A stretch of DNA of 64,000 bases from Chrysemys picta bellii (Eukaryota; Chordata; Testudines; Emydidae). The notes beneath the pieces are model-generated. The model ran no database searches. It had not been told where the DNA came from and worked only from the letters and a program-made list of their open reading frames with translations. The stretch is taken from the NCBI RefSeq assembly GCF_011386835.1, contig NC_088800.1, positions 80,230,981 through 80,294,980 on the forward strand, read 5' to 3'. Shown here one piece after another: positions 23,062-34,315 of this stretch. A program made the position numbers and the translations under genes. The number at the start of each line of letters is the position of its first letter. The first letter of the stretch is position 1.

Positions 23062-25289
23062 CATAGCTCTATTTAAGTAATGCAGTCATGAAGTCCCAAG
23101 AAACATAATTTTATTGCACTTTTGCCTATGCTGTTCTTCGAGTGGACATTTCCTCCAGAATTTGCAACTAAAATCTTTGGGATTGAATGGTTAACTGGCC
23201 TGACCCCCCGTTTTATTTTTCTAAAAAGTACAAAATACACAAAAATAATGATTTTGCATCATGACAATGACACAGGTCATTACTCAGATTGCATATGAAA
23301 ATGCTGACCCAGCTTGGCTACAAACTGACATCAGAATGAAAGAGAGTGATAACAACTGGTGTGTGTGCACTGCAATACAAACCCTAACTTTTGACATACC
23401 AGCGGGCACTTAAAACTAATATTTTGTTGTTTTTATTTCTCATACTGTCTCTAGTAGACATTTATTCAGCTGAGCAGACTGACTGTTTAACCAGTAGGTT
23501 TAGTTACTGTATTTTAGTCTAACGTTTCCAATGAAAGCCAGTCAGTCTTGCTCAGTTTTAGACTGTAACAAACGCAACACCTCAACAAAGGACAGACACA
23601 GTACACTGCCCCATTGATCCACCTATGGAAATCACTCGTCTGTTTATTCAGCCACAAACTTACTGCAGTAATTGAGCCAAAGTAGTAACGTAGTGCAATA
23701 AAACCAAAGCACTGAGGCTTGTAATCAGCATATTTCTCTCTATGAGCAACTTTAATCGTATCCAGCTTTCTAACATCTTAGGCCACAATCCTGCAAACAC
23801 TTGTGTGTGTGCACATAGTCCCATTGACTACTATGGAACTACTCACCTGCTTCAAGTTAAGCATCTATGTACGTCACAGCAAGATCAAGGCCTTAGATTG
23901 TAAATTCCTTGGAACAGGGAACCAGTCTTTCATATTTGTTTATATAGAACAAAAATCCTGCTAGGCTCTTTACAAAGAACTTGAATACAAGAGAAGATTC
24001 TAGTCTACATAACTGAGGTAAAGTAAAAGAGACACAACTATTGCTACCTATTAATTTCTGGCTGTAGAGCAAGTATGCAGATAACAGGTAATTTACACAT
24101 GAAAGATTAGGCAACAGTCAGGTATCTTCCCAGTTTATGTAACTCTACTCAAGTAATATACAGTCCATATTTCAATGCTTGAGTCAGGACTGAGGAATAT
24201 GCTTGTAAAGGTTTTTTGTCTCTCTCGCTACACCCAGAAAGAGACCAATGCAAAGCCCTCCATCTGAATGCTCTGACACCATATTCAACACTTTTGAAGC
24301 CCAGAGCTTCAGTAATGCCATAGCTCCTTCTCCAACCACCACTTCCAGACCCCTGACTTTCAAACAGCATCCAAGTTGGAATAGTAGTGGGGAAACATTT
24401 AGTCTGATCCAACTGGAATTATATGGGTTCATAGAGTTTGTTCTGATGTTGGACTCTCAGGCTGTCAAGCCTTTGCAGTTGCGCAGGAACGGACCAAATG
24501 GCGAACAATTGCTACGGCCGACTGCGTTGAAGAAGAAGAACTGGAATTGCAGAGATTTCACTCACTATGACCAGGCTACAACTCTGGTTGTTAATACCAC
24601 AAATGTTTCCCTAAGTGGCATCCCCATCCATGAGCAAACAACACCAACACTACTGTGAATCCACCTTGCATTAAAGGTCTCTTATTACGGTGGGTTCCTG
24701 TAAATCAGATTAGCAGTATCAAGACACATGCAAATCTGATCTTGTCCATGAACCAACCCTGTCCCACCCACCCTCTTTCTTTGATTTGTGGCTGCTCCTG
24801 TTGCATTAATGCCATCCTCCACATACCCAGCAACAGACAGGCTGCCCCTTCCCAGTCTCAGCCAATCTCAGCCTTGTATAGAGGGTCTCCCGCAGCAGCA
24901 TTCCACCTGTAGGTAGCAGATACTCTTCCCCAGCTATACTGGACGATGGGAGAGGAAAAGAACTAGTGATGTGAAACGTCAAAACATGCACCTGCCACCA
25001 GGTGCAAGTGGCTGCCTGGCCAGCCACCGTGCTGACAGAGCACACACCAAAATCTGCCCCACTGGCTGGAGAATTGTAGTCAGTCAAGGAGCTCAGGAGC
25101 AGAGTCAATCTAAACTCTAGGTAGTTACAGGGGAGAAGAACGAGGAGGTGGGCAGAAGATTTTAGGCGAACCAGGCGCACCCTGTAACCGAGGAGGAGAA
25201 CCAGAGAGCATGCTGGCCAATGGATGCAGATGGGGCAGTGGGAGAGACAGAATATACCCAGCTCGGGATGTTGGCTAGAGGTATAGAAC
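23062..25289. other. Non-coding stretch
   Basis: Apart from the palindromic-family copy at 23780-23895 nothing is named. An open frame at 24248-24658 (136 codons) overlaps what may be a decayed repeat and has no domain. Confidence 0.5.
23780..23895. repeat. Copy of the TGCAAACACTT palindromic repeat family
   Basis: CACAATCCTGCAAACACTTG ... CCCATTGACTACTATGG ... TTCAAGTTAAGCATCTATG ... ATCAAGGCCTT matches both arms of the element at 37112-37442. Confidence 0.6.
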
Positions 25290-25960
25290 CAGCAAGGAGG
25301 ACCCCCCGCCTGTAACCCAGCACGGCAGAGGCACCTCCAGGCGCACTGGGGGGGACCCCCAGCCCGTAACCCGAAGGGGGAGCACCCCGCATGGAGGGCA
25401 AAGGGACCCCGTAACTTGGAGGAGGCACCCCCAGCGCGGCGGGGTCCCCGGGGAGCGCATTGGGGGGACCCCCCGCTCCGTAGCCCAGAAGCGGAGCACC
25501 GCGCAGGGGGGGACCCCGTTGCCCGGAGGGGGGACCCCCCCCGCCCGTAGCCCAGCGAGGAGGCTGCAGCTGGGGTGAAACCCCCCGATCTTTCCTACCT
25601 CTTGGGAGGGACATGGCTGGTCTCGGCGCTGGGGCGGCGGCGCGGGCCGGGCGCTGGGCTGAGCGGAGCTAGGCGCTGGCGGAGGCCGGGGGCGCTGCGC
25701 GGGATCGGAGCATGTCCCCGGGCGGCACGAGCCCGGCTGGTGTAAGGCGAGATACTGAGCGCCGGGCTGGCGAGCCGCGCAGCTGGGCCGAGCGCAGCCA
25801 GCCACGCCCCCACAGCCGGAACTCTATCGCCATTGGGTCCTCGGATGAAGGGGCGTGGCCATACCAGAGTAGCCACGCCCTCCTGTCCCACAAGGCGCTG
25901 ACCTCCAGCCTAGATGCTGAGATTTGGGGGAGAGGGGGAAATTCCACCCCTCCCCCCGGA
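25290..25960 (-). promoter_or_regulatory. CpG-island promoter of the minus-strand gene
   Basis: This is the only long CpG-dense stretch outside mobile elements. It contains an ETS-like CCGGAA (25816-25821), an inverted CCAAT (25831-25836) and several CACGCCC / GGGCGTGG boxes (about 25803, 25850 and 25873). These cluster 190-270 bases upstream of the minus-strand ATG at 25614, which fits a TATA-less housekeeping promoter firing leftward. Part of the island (25290-25598) would be in the first intron. Bidirectional activity is possible but no + strand exon is evident. Confidence 0.7.
25599..25614 (-). CDS. MAP2K3: Probable MAP2K3 first coding exon (MSLPR, CpG-island promoter)
   Basis: On the minus strand an ATG with G at -3 inside a CpG island reads MSLPR and one more base, then GTAGGA, a good donor, in phase 1. 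Family knowledge: MKK3 and MKK6 proteins (dual-specificity kinases that activate p38) start with a very short exon encoding a peptide such as MSQSK before a split Gly. Position supports the call: in mammals MAP2K3 lies next to NATD1 and is divergent from it, which is the arrangement here. No kinase exon was found between this exon and position 1, so intron 1 would exceed 25 kb. The symbol is inferred from position and exon shape, not from domain sequence. Alternatives are another minus-strand gene with a short first exon, or a chance ATG in the island. Confidence 0.42.
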
Positions 25961-26026
25961 CAATGACCCACTTCCTGACCCAGGATAGTCACTCGTTCCC
26001 CTTAGGGAGTCTGGTCCACTGGGGCG

Positions 26027-26355
26027 AAATCCGCGATGGCCACAAAATGTGGCCGCGTCACATTAACCCATAGCCGCCCTGTGGCAAGAGTGGCCACGTT
26101 CCATTCAAAATGTGGCCAAGGACAAGTCAGAACATCGCCGGCCTGTCCGATTATTATAAACGGTGCCATGTTGCAGCAAAATGTGACTGCACCAGGTTCA
26201 AAAAGTGCTGAGCACATCACGTCCCAAACGCAGCGACATCTTGGCAAAACGCTGCCACCGAGCATCAAAACGTAGCCGCGATGAGGCAAAATGTAGCTGA
26301 ATCTTGTGAAAACGCAGACACCGTGCAGCAAAACATCACATTGCAACAAAGCATC
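26027..26355. repeat. Degenerate 21-bp tandem repeat with phased A-tracts
   Basis: Units resemble GCAAAAYGTRGCCRC. The base following each A-tract falls at about 26048, 26071, 26090, 26111, 26133, 26161, 26182, 26205, 26229, 26250, 26271, 26292, 26313 and 26334. The last six are exactly 21 bp apart. The period is two helical turns and also seven codons, so long open frames appear by default (about 26002-26370 minus and 26036-26275 plus). The array lies just outside the CpG island, upstream of the minus-strand promoter. It does not look like any transposon terminus I know. Confidence 0.8.
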
Positions 26356-27004
26356 CCTGCGTTTCATCATCAGAGTGTCATCGTATTGCTTTCCAAATGT
26401 TGCTCCGTTGCATCAAGCTGAATCACGTGGCAGTGAGATGTCATCAAATTCCATGGAACTGTCATTGCTACACCACAAATCATCACAACACAGTGACACT
26501 CCACAAACCACCTCTGAAATATGCAGGACACCAGATTTCAGGGCAGATGCCAGTTTAGGCTTTCAGGCCGATACTTTTACCTCAAGGAATGTTGCTGGAA
26601 GAAGACAAGTTACCAGCCACAGGAAGTCTGGTATTTTCTCACTCCCGTTGCTGCTTTCTCTCCCTGATGAATCCCAATCCCACAGCCTCCCTCTCTGCTC
26701 TAAAGCCCCTCCATCACTCCTTATGCTGCTGCCTTCCCTCCTCCGTCAATCCCACCATCTCCTTCCTTTCCCCAGCCTGAAAGAGTCTCTAGGATACCAT
26801 GTGCCTCTCCTTCCTCTTGTATTTGACTCTGCCACCCTTCTCCAGAGCCTGCAATTCCCTAATGGTTTGTAGTCCCTCCACACACTGCTGCCTTCTCTCA
26901 TCCTGCTCCTACTGTCTCCTTCTCAAGATTCTGACACCATGTACGGATTCAATGATCGTCCCCCATACATAGCTATGTCGTGTTTACGCTCCATGCTTTT
27001 AAGG

Positions 27005-27702
27005 CAGAGGTGGGCAAACTGCGGCCCGCGGACCACATCCAGCCTGCGGGACCGACCTGCCTGGTCCTTAAGCTCCTGGCTGGGGAGGCTAGCTCCCTTC
27101 CCCCGCAGCCTCAGCTCACTGTGCCGCCAGTGCTCTGGGCGGCGGGGCTGCAAGCTCCTACCGGGCAACGTGGCTGCGAGAACCGCCAGCCTGCCCCGGT
27201 GCTCTAGACTGCGCGGCGGTGTGGCTGGCTCCAGCCGGGTGGCGCGGCTGCCAGTCCTGGTGCTCTGAGCGGCATAATAAAGTGGTGAGGAGCTGGGGGG
27301 GTTGGATAAGGGGCAGGGGGTCCTGAGGGGCAGTCAGGGGACAGGGAGCAGGGGGCAGTTGGATCAGCATGGGAGTCCGGGGGGGCCTGTCAGGGGGCAG
27401 GGGTGTGGATCGGGGTTAGGGCAGTCAGAGGACAGGGAGCAGGGGGGTTTGGATAGGGGATGGGGTTCCAGGGGGGCGGTTGGGGCAGGGGTCCCAGGAG
27501 GGGGCGGTCAGGGGACAAGGAGCAGGGGGGATTGGATGGGTCGGGGGTTCTGAGGGGAGCAGTCAGGGGGTGGTAAGTGGGAGGGGGCGGATAGAGGGTG
27601 GGGGCTAGGCTGTTTGGGGAGGCACAGCCTTCCCTACCCAGCCCTCCATACAGTTTTGGAACCCCGATGTGGCCCTCGGGCCAAAAAGTTTGCCCATCCC
27701 TG
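27005..27702. mobile_element. hAT-type element with G-rich minisatellite interior
   Basis: CAGAGGTGGGCAAACTGCGG ... AAAGTTTGCCCATCCCTG termini with a perfect 8-bp duplication TTTTAAGG at 26997-27004 and 27703-27710. The first 250 bases are CpG-rich and the rest is extremely G-rich on the + strand. No transposase remains. Confidence 0.92.
27285..27605 (+). repeat. G-rich minisatellite inside hAT element
   Basis: The motif CAGTCAGGGGACAGGGAGCA recurs, with variation, at about 27331, 27422, 27505 and 27560. Each is followed by long G runs and TTGGATRGGG. Many G-tracts of three or more make several G-quadruplexes possible on the + strand. Confidence 0.85.
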
Positions 27703-27999
27703 TTTTAAGGTATGCACATTGAGAGGAGAAGCAGGTCATCCATAACGCCCCATCCTCTGCCTCACCACACTGTCACCCCAGGTACCAGGAAGAACCCCCT
27801 GGTTTGTCCCTAGGACCGCCGCAGAATCGAATTGATAGGAAGGCTGTTTGTAAGACTTGTTTGGGGAATACTGACATTTCAGTTGTGCTGATTGTGCCAC
27901 CTAGTGGGAGGAATATTAAGGCAATCACAGTTGTTAGGCCAAGAAATGGATCCGATTTGACAGGTAGCCCATGCTAAATGACATATTTTAAGGGTCTCT

Positions 28000-28300
28000 G
28001 AATGGCTCAGAGATTGATAATGAAATACTAAGTCTCCCACCTCTAGGTCACTGGTTCAAATCCAGCATAGGAGTAACCAAGCATTGTCACGGTCTGATAA
28101 CAGACTGGTGGCCTCTGGCCATTTGCCAGTAGATAAGTGTCTACCTGGTAAAAATCACTGCATCAGTTGGCCCCGTTGTGGGCATCAGCAGAGAGGCCAG
28201 AAACTAATGACACTCTGGAGAACCTCTGTTTCAGCTCTACAGCTGGCCCTTCCAGGTTTCTTTAGCACAAATGTTGGCTTTGCATTTTAATAGCCAGGGT
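28000..28300 (+). mobile_element. tRNA-headed SINE remnant
   Basis: GAATGGCTCAGAGATTGATA (A-box-like) and CACTGGTTCAAATCCAGC (B box) are spaced like a tRNA-derived head, followed by a unique-looking body to about 28250. The family is not recognised and the 3' boundary is approximate. Confidence 0.45.
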
Positions 28301-29384
28301 TTATCGACCATAGTGAGGGAGGCCTTGCAGCGGCTCTGCTCCAACAGGGAGCTGAGTGCCAGCATTTCTTCCAAGGGAAAACAGACACTTCCCGGTGCTC
28401 CTTCTTGCTCCCTCATCATCCCTGCCATTGTCCTGGGCTCACACAAACCCTCAGGAGCTCCTCTGCTTTCCCATCACCCTCTGGCATGCTGCTGTTTCCT
28501 ATCTCTGTCCTGGTCTGCAGCATTAAATGAGTGCCTCTCCTGTCCCATCTCTCCCGTGCTTTGCTCCCTGGCTCAGCCCTGTGTGGTGGGTTTTGTATTA
28601 TGGACAAACATCCAGCAAGTGCTAAGGTCAAAACGTTCATGTTTAAGGAGCCCGACTTAAGGCATCTCATGTCTGCTTTTCAGAGCTGCTGAGTACCCAT
28701 AGCTCCAAATCAAGAGGGTGGGAGTTTCGGATGCACAGCAGTTCTGGCAATCAGCCCCTAAGTACCTCAGTTAGGGCACCCAAGAATGGAAGCACTCATG
28801 ATTAGTGGCCACTTTTGAAAAGGGATCTGTAGGCTTCAGCCACCAAGCACATTTTTTAATGTGACCCACAGAGGACTCAAATTCATTAGAAATCCAGTGG
28901 AGAAAAGTTAGTGATTTAGCCAACCAGCCAACCAACCTTCTCCTCTGCCCTGAGCTTTAATCAACTGTACCGTCCCTCCACATATTTTAATGGCAACATA
29001 GGCTAGGAAACTCTGCTTTAAAGGACAAGCTGAGTAAGCTGCCTGAATAACACACGCACAGACAGATCACCCACATAAGGATTTTATATTCTCCACCCAC
29101 CTTCATTCCACAAATTCTTTTATTGTCCCGGTCTCTGTGAAGAATGCACACAGGGTGGGAGGGGACAGTCCTCCTGATTGCATCTCTACCAAGGGAAAGC
29201 CAATGGGAAGAGAGGTCTAGGGTGTCACAATGGCTTCACTAAACCTTATGTTCAGAGGAGACTTCCGCATCCGAATTGGAATTGGCAGCCATATAGTGCT
29301 GAATGTCTTCAATAGCCAGGCTTATGAGAAGGGTATTCAACACATTAATAATCAGCATCATAATGCTTAGCACTTGTAGGGGAT
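28300..29384. other. Non-coding spacer
   Basis: Part of the spacer between the divergent genes. No recognised element. Confidence 0.5.
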
Positions 29385-29500
29385 CTAATGGCTGGAAACT
29401 GAAGGTAGCCAAGTTCAGACTAGAAATAAGGCACCATTTTTTAACAGTGAGGGTAATGAACCATTGGAACAACTTACCAAGCACTTTACATTTACAATGA
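29385..29500 (+). mobile_element. CR1 LINE fragment (RT C-terminus)
   Basis: The + strand reads NGWKLKVAKFRLEIRHHFLT and then VMNHWNNLPS, matching the CR1 tail motif (WKLK...FRLEIR...VNHWNxLP). Flanks are too diverged to extend it. Confidence 0.7.
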
Positions 29501-30203
29501 GCTTACCGTTGTCAGCTGACATTCTAAAATAGACTGTTTGGTTTTTAGGGCCAACCCCGTCCTGATCCCCTCTCCCCTCACTCTGCTCTGACACCCCAGG
29601 ATGCACTATGTTTTTTACAATAGCTAAGTAAGTCCAGTGGAGCACAGGGCTGGCCTAAAGTAGGTAGGCGTGTAATTTGCTGTCTGAAATTAAATCGGTT
29701 ACTTTTTATGCTGTGGTCCCTTTTTGGCCTGAGTGGCTAGTTTGGGCCCCTGGGGATGTTCCAGTTGGGAGCAGAAATTGTGGTAGTCAGGTATTTCTTT
29801 AATGCAGTTTTGTTCATTGACAATGAAGGTACACACAAAGAAGCAAATAGCAGAAAACAGATTCTTTTGCTCACAACAGCAAGAAAACTATTTTCAGCCT
29901 GCACCCTGAGCCAGAAACTTCCACCCCCCCACCCCATCCCACCACCCCCCAGGTTTCTTTCAGGGTGAGACACTGCATTTTCAGCCGCTCCTTCTGGCTG
30001 GCTGTGTTGCTTTCTGGTCCACTGTGTTCATCTTCACACACACAGAGCTGTACACAAAACAATACGCAACGAACATTCCTGGGTGTGGTCACATATTCCC
30101 TTTATCCTAGATGGGCTTGTCCTTACAATTATGTTAACAGAAGAGAGTATTCAAGCTTCTCAGTCGGTCTCAGTGAGGAACCCATAACGAGGTTTCGCCA
30201 GCT

Positions 30204-30792
30204 AGTGTGACCACCTTTTCAAAAGGCAAAAGAGGGACACATGGAGGGACACCCCCTCCATGACCCCGCCTCCTGCTCCTCCTCTTCCCCCTGAGGCCCC
30301 ACACCCTGCTCCTCTTCTTCCCTTCAAGGTCCCACTCCCTAGCCAGGCCAGAAGCCATAGCCAGGCCATGGTAAGAGCCACCCAGGGAGCTCGGGCCACT
30401 GTGGGGAGCCTCAGACCCTCCACCTGCCCTGGACAGGGGGCCGGGATGCCCAAGAGCAGCCCTAGGCCTAGGCCCCCGAGACGCACCATACAGGGCAGCT
30501 GTTACTACTGCCCCGCTCTGGTTCTGGCCTGGCCAGGGAGTGGGGCCTCAGGGGAGAGGAGAAGCAGGGGGTGGGGCCTCATGGTGAGGGGGGCTAAGGC
30601 ACACCTCAGCCCCACCACCACCACCACCACCAGGAAGAAGCTGGCTCCACCCCTGAGCCTCAGGCAGGTGCACAGCAGTGCTGCAGGGAATTCAGGACAA
30701 ATGCTATCCCAGAGTCAGTCAGCCCAGGACTGGGACTTGAACTCTGCATTTTGGGACTGTCCTGCCCAATTTGGCATGGGTGGTCACCCTAC
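30204..30792. mobile_element. DNA transposon with TGACCA/TGGTCA ends
   Basis: GTGTGACCACC at the left and GGTGGTCACCCTAC at the right are inverted. Flanks CGCCAGCT and ACCCAGCT may be an imperfect 8-bp duplication. The proline-rich open frame inside (30260-30805) is a by-product of C-rich sequence. Confidence 0.55.
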
Positions 30793-30889
30793 ACCCAGCT
30801 CATAATGGTACAGTTTTAATACAGCTAAATTCAGGGGCCTAACTGTTGGAACAAAGAATCGTGGGTCATAGTTACGGGATGGGGGTCTG

Positions 30890-31275
30890 CATCCTGGAAA
30901 ATAGTGACTCTGGAAAAGGAGGCAGGCTGGAAACCATCTGAACGTAGATGAATAGATTATAAAGACGGGGGGACCATTGAAAACATCTAGTCTGCCTGCC
31001 TGTGTAACACAAGTCATGGGTTTTTCCTGAATTTCTGTTTGAACTAAAGCGTATTTTTTAGGAAAACATCCAATCTTGATTTTAAAATTTCCAGTGATGG
31101 AGAATGCATCACTGCCCTTGGTAATTTGTTCCAGTGATGAATTACTCTCACTGTTAAAAAATTGCACCTTATTTCTAGTCTGACTTTATCCAGCTTCAAC
31201 TTCCAGCCATTATATCTTGTTACACCTTTGTCTGCTAGATTGAAAAGCCCTCTGTTACCGAATTTTTGAGCTCTC
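30890..31275 (-). mobile_element. CR1 LINE fragment, minus strand
   Basis: Minus-strand residues TRYNGWKLKLDKVRLEIRCN, VIHHWNKLPRAV and LEILKSRLDVFLKNT identify the C-terminal RT region, followed by a diverged 3' part toward 30890. It is the left member of an inverted CR1 pair. Confidence 0.8.
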
Positions 31276-31930
31276 AACATGATGTTGTGGCCAAAAGGGC
31301 TCACGCGACCTTTGGACGTATAAACAGAGGCACTCTGAATAGGAGTAGGGAGGTGATATGACCTCTGTATTTGGCATTAGTGAGATCATCACTGGAATAC
31401 TATGTCCAGTTCTGGTGTCCACACTTGTAAAAGGGTTTTGAAAAATGGGAGATGGTTCAGAGTGCAACGACAAGCATGTTGAAAGGAAAACTTGATGTAT
31501 AGTGAGACATTTAAGGAGCTGGATCTATTCAGCTTATCAAAAAGAAGGTTAAAAGGCGATTTGATGGTGGTCTACAAGTAACTACAGAGGGAGACAATAT
31601 CTGGTACTAGAAGGCTCTTTAATTTAGCAGAGAAGACAAAACAAGATCCAGTGGTTGGAAGCTGAAGCTAAAAATATTCAGATTGTGAATAAGACACATA
31701 TTATTAATAGTGAGGGTGATTAACCCTTGGAACAACTTCCCAAGGAAGATGGTGGATTCTGCATCTTTAAAATCTTTAAATCAGGACCAGATAGCTGCTC
31801 TTGTTCAACTACAAGTCGTCAGGCTTAACACATGAACTACTAGATGCAGTTCTCTGGTCTGTGTATGCAAGAGATCAACTAGCTAATCTTAATAATTCCT
31901 TCTGCTTTAAAACATATGAGTCTATGAATC
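31276..31930 (+). mobile_element. CR1 LINE fragment, plus strand, degraded
   Basis: DNA-level CR1 landmarks follow in order on the + strand: a TGGAATACTATGTCCAGTTC block, GGAGCTGGATCTATTCAGCT, the WKLKL-coding block near 31655, the CCCTTGGAACAACTTCCCAA block near 31724, and a TTCTGCTTTAAAACATATGA end near 31900. Many frameshifts and stops show an old copy. It is a different subfamily from the copy at 5188-6203. Confidence 0.8.
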
Positions 31931-32029
31931 AGTAATAGAGTCTGAACTCTAGACTGGCAGCCACACACCTTCTCCTGTGATCCCAGATCTGAACAGGGCT
32001 GGGCTTGATCAGCATTTGAGTGGAAAAAA

Positions 32030-32545
32030 CCCTCTTAGGTACCACTGCAGGAAGTGGTGCTGGTGACATAGTAGGTGGCACTTTTCCCTCTGCGTGAATA
32101 TTGAACCAGTAATTCTGCTACTGCAGGTGCTGCTTTTCCAGTTAAAAGTAAATTCTGTGAGGTCTTGACCATTTGTGGTCTCCAGGAGCCTCTGGGACTT
32201 TTTGCAAATGCAGAGGTGTTAACCTTCATATCTTGGCAAATTCCATCACCAGTAATTATATGTAGCCTCCCTGAATTTCCCTTTTAGTTTAAGTCAAATT
32301 AAGTGTTGTTCTTCATTTCCTCTCCCAAACCACTGTGCAGCATTACTCTGCATTGTTAAACAGGTGCTGGTATCCGCACCAGCGGTGGTTGCCCTGAAAG
32401 GGCTAAATGAAACAATCCCTCCGTATTTCTCATCTCAGTCTCACATTGCTGTGTAGCTTAGTTAAACTAATGTTTCTAAAGTGCTTTGAGATCCTCAGAT
32501 GAGAAAGGTGCTGCGGAAGTATCGCTACAATATTTTATCATCAAA
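32030..32545 (+). mobile_element. Ancient 5S-type SINE body and tail
   Basis: GCAGGAAGTGGTGCTGGTGA and GTAGGTGGCACTTTTCCCTC match the segment that follows the 5S head in this SINE type. The stretch ends near AAAGTGCTTTGAGATCCTCA and AGGTGCTGCGGAAGTAT, a LINE-type tail common in old amniote SINEs. The 5S head itself is missing or too diverged. Joining the two parts as one element is inference. Confidence 0.45.
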
Positions 32546-33489
32546 ATTCGATATGGTAACATGATGTCATTACTAAGTAGAGTATAAGAATATACAAAAC
32601 ATCCTTGAGTGTAATAAAGAAAAATATCCAGCAGGAATTTCATGGTCTGAATCCTGATGACACAGAATAACAGGCAGTTCTGGGATTGATGCTGGTGATC
32701 TTTGACGTCAATGGCAGAACTCCCATTGTCTTCCCAGGATGAGGTCCTATTCTGAGCACCTTTACCTTCTCTGCGGCCTGCGACTCCTTCTGTCTGTCTG
32801 CGCTGATTGTCCTAGGCTGCCGCTATTGCTTTGCTGAATAAGTGTATCTGAAAGGTCAGAGGTAGCTCTAATTGCTGGCCTGAGGCAGAGGCAACCAGGC
32901 AGAGATACAGATGAAATTCCCAACAGAGCTCAAATGTTCTTATAATTTTCCATATGGGGATGGATTTTTAACATTCCTAAAAGGCCATCACACATTTCTA
33001 AACTATTATTACATGCTGTGGGTCAGTGTGTGGATTTGTAGGCTCTGGAATGAAGAAATCAGTGTGTGAGTAGGTGGAGGATCATCCAGCTAAACACTCC
33101 AGGATCTCAGACAATGACATGCAACAGTCTTGCCTCTCAGTGGCTAGAAATCTGATAGAAATGTCAGTTACCAAAAGCACTTGGGAATTCTCCTTAGTTC
33201 AACTGGGAGAGATGCTGCTTTGGCATTTGAGTACCTGTTTTGAAGTCCTAGCAAGGGTATAATCCTCATGCAACATGAAGATAAATCCATAGCATCAACA
33301 TATTTTCAGAATGCTGCTGAAAGAATCCAGGTGTGTGGAACTTGCTTTTGTCCACATTAAATCAAATTCTCCCTTTCATTTAATTCACATGATTCTTGGT
33401 AAATCTTTCCCAGGACTATCTGGAGCTACCCAGATGACAGCATTGTCTATTAGTTATAGCAGTGGGCTACTAGTCAGGACTATTAAGCT
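32546..33489. other. Non-coding spacer
   Basis: No recognised element or exon. Confidence 0.5.
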
Positions 33490-33715
33490 TAGCTCCTTCT
33501 ATTAAGGTACATATATAGCACCCATTACTAGTGTCTGAACGCCTCATAATCTTTACTGTATATATCCTCGCAACGCCTCTGAGAGAGAAAAGATACACAG
33601 GGACTAAGTATCATACCTTAGGTGACAGAGGCAGAGAAAGTAACTGAACCCAGGTCTACTGAGCCTGAAGTTAACATGCAAACCACTGGACCATCCTGCC
33701 TCACTTATGTGGGGT
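33490..33715 (-). mobile_element. MIR SINE remnant
   Basis: Minus-strand landmarks are GCAGGATGGTCCAGTGGTTT (head) and CAGTAGACCTGGGTTCAGTT, followed by a degraded core. The head orientation fixes the strand. Confidence 0.6.
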
Positions 33716-33899
33716 GTGATCTTGGACAAAGACTTGATAACGTTAATTAATTCAAGTTTGTTAATCTCCTTGAGATCTTCAGTTTAAAGGCACTATAGAT
33801 GGACAAAGTATTACTAATTATTAAATATTATTCCCAGTTCCCTACCATTTGATACAGAATAACAATAATGTAGTCTTCTCCAATAATCTTTTAAACTGT

Positions 33900-34315
33900 A
33901 TTTTATTAAGTTCGTCCAAAGCAGTTTCACTCAAATGGATCACACTCGTTGGTAGAGAGAAAAAAATGGGAATATGGGAATGCCCATACATACAGGATCC
34001 GATCTGTGGACATCTGGTCCAGTATTCAGTCTGATAGTGTCCAGCACTAGATGCTTTAGAGGAGGATGCAAGACCCCCACAACAGGCAGCTGTGGGATAA
34101 TCTGCCCCCCACATTAGGTCTCATCTTGATTTCTAGCAGCTAAAGCTTGGACTAAGACCTGAAGTCTGAGGATAACTCTGGGTATTCTTGATATCCATAT
34201 AAAAGTCAAGTTCCTGTTTGAATGTTGCTAAATTCCTGGCTTGCACAACTTCCTTGGCAATGAGTTCCACAGTCTAACTATGCATTGTGTGAAAACTATC
34301 AAATAAATGTATACT
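33900..34315 (-). mobile_element. CR1 LINE fragment, RT C-terminus and 3' end
   Basis: On the minus strand CACAATGCATAGTTAGACTG and the WNSLP-like block (gtggaactcattgcc) precede GCCAGGAATTTAGCAACATT and the CR1 3' end (ACTGGACCAGATGTCCAC-like) near 34015. The copy is diverged, with no long open frame. Confidence 0.7.

Noticed and set aside
1..25598. MAP2K3 kinase exons on the minus strand
   Set aside because: I looked for the conserved kinase segments in reverse complement and saw none. They should lie left of the window if the gene call is right.
25162..25614. 150-codon minus-strand frame starting at the putative first exon ATG
   Set aside because: After MSLPR the frame runs through a good GTAGGA donor into GC-rich tandem-like sequence of Pro/Gly. 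The short spliced exon is the better reading.
26306..26872. 188-codon plus-strand frame
   Set aside because: It starts in the 21-bp repeat array and continues as Ser/Leu-rich low-complexity translation with no domain or splice context.
30260..30805. 181-codon plus-strand frame
   Set aside because: It lies inside a DNA transposon with inverted ends. The proline-rich product reflects C-rich DNA.
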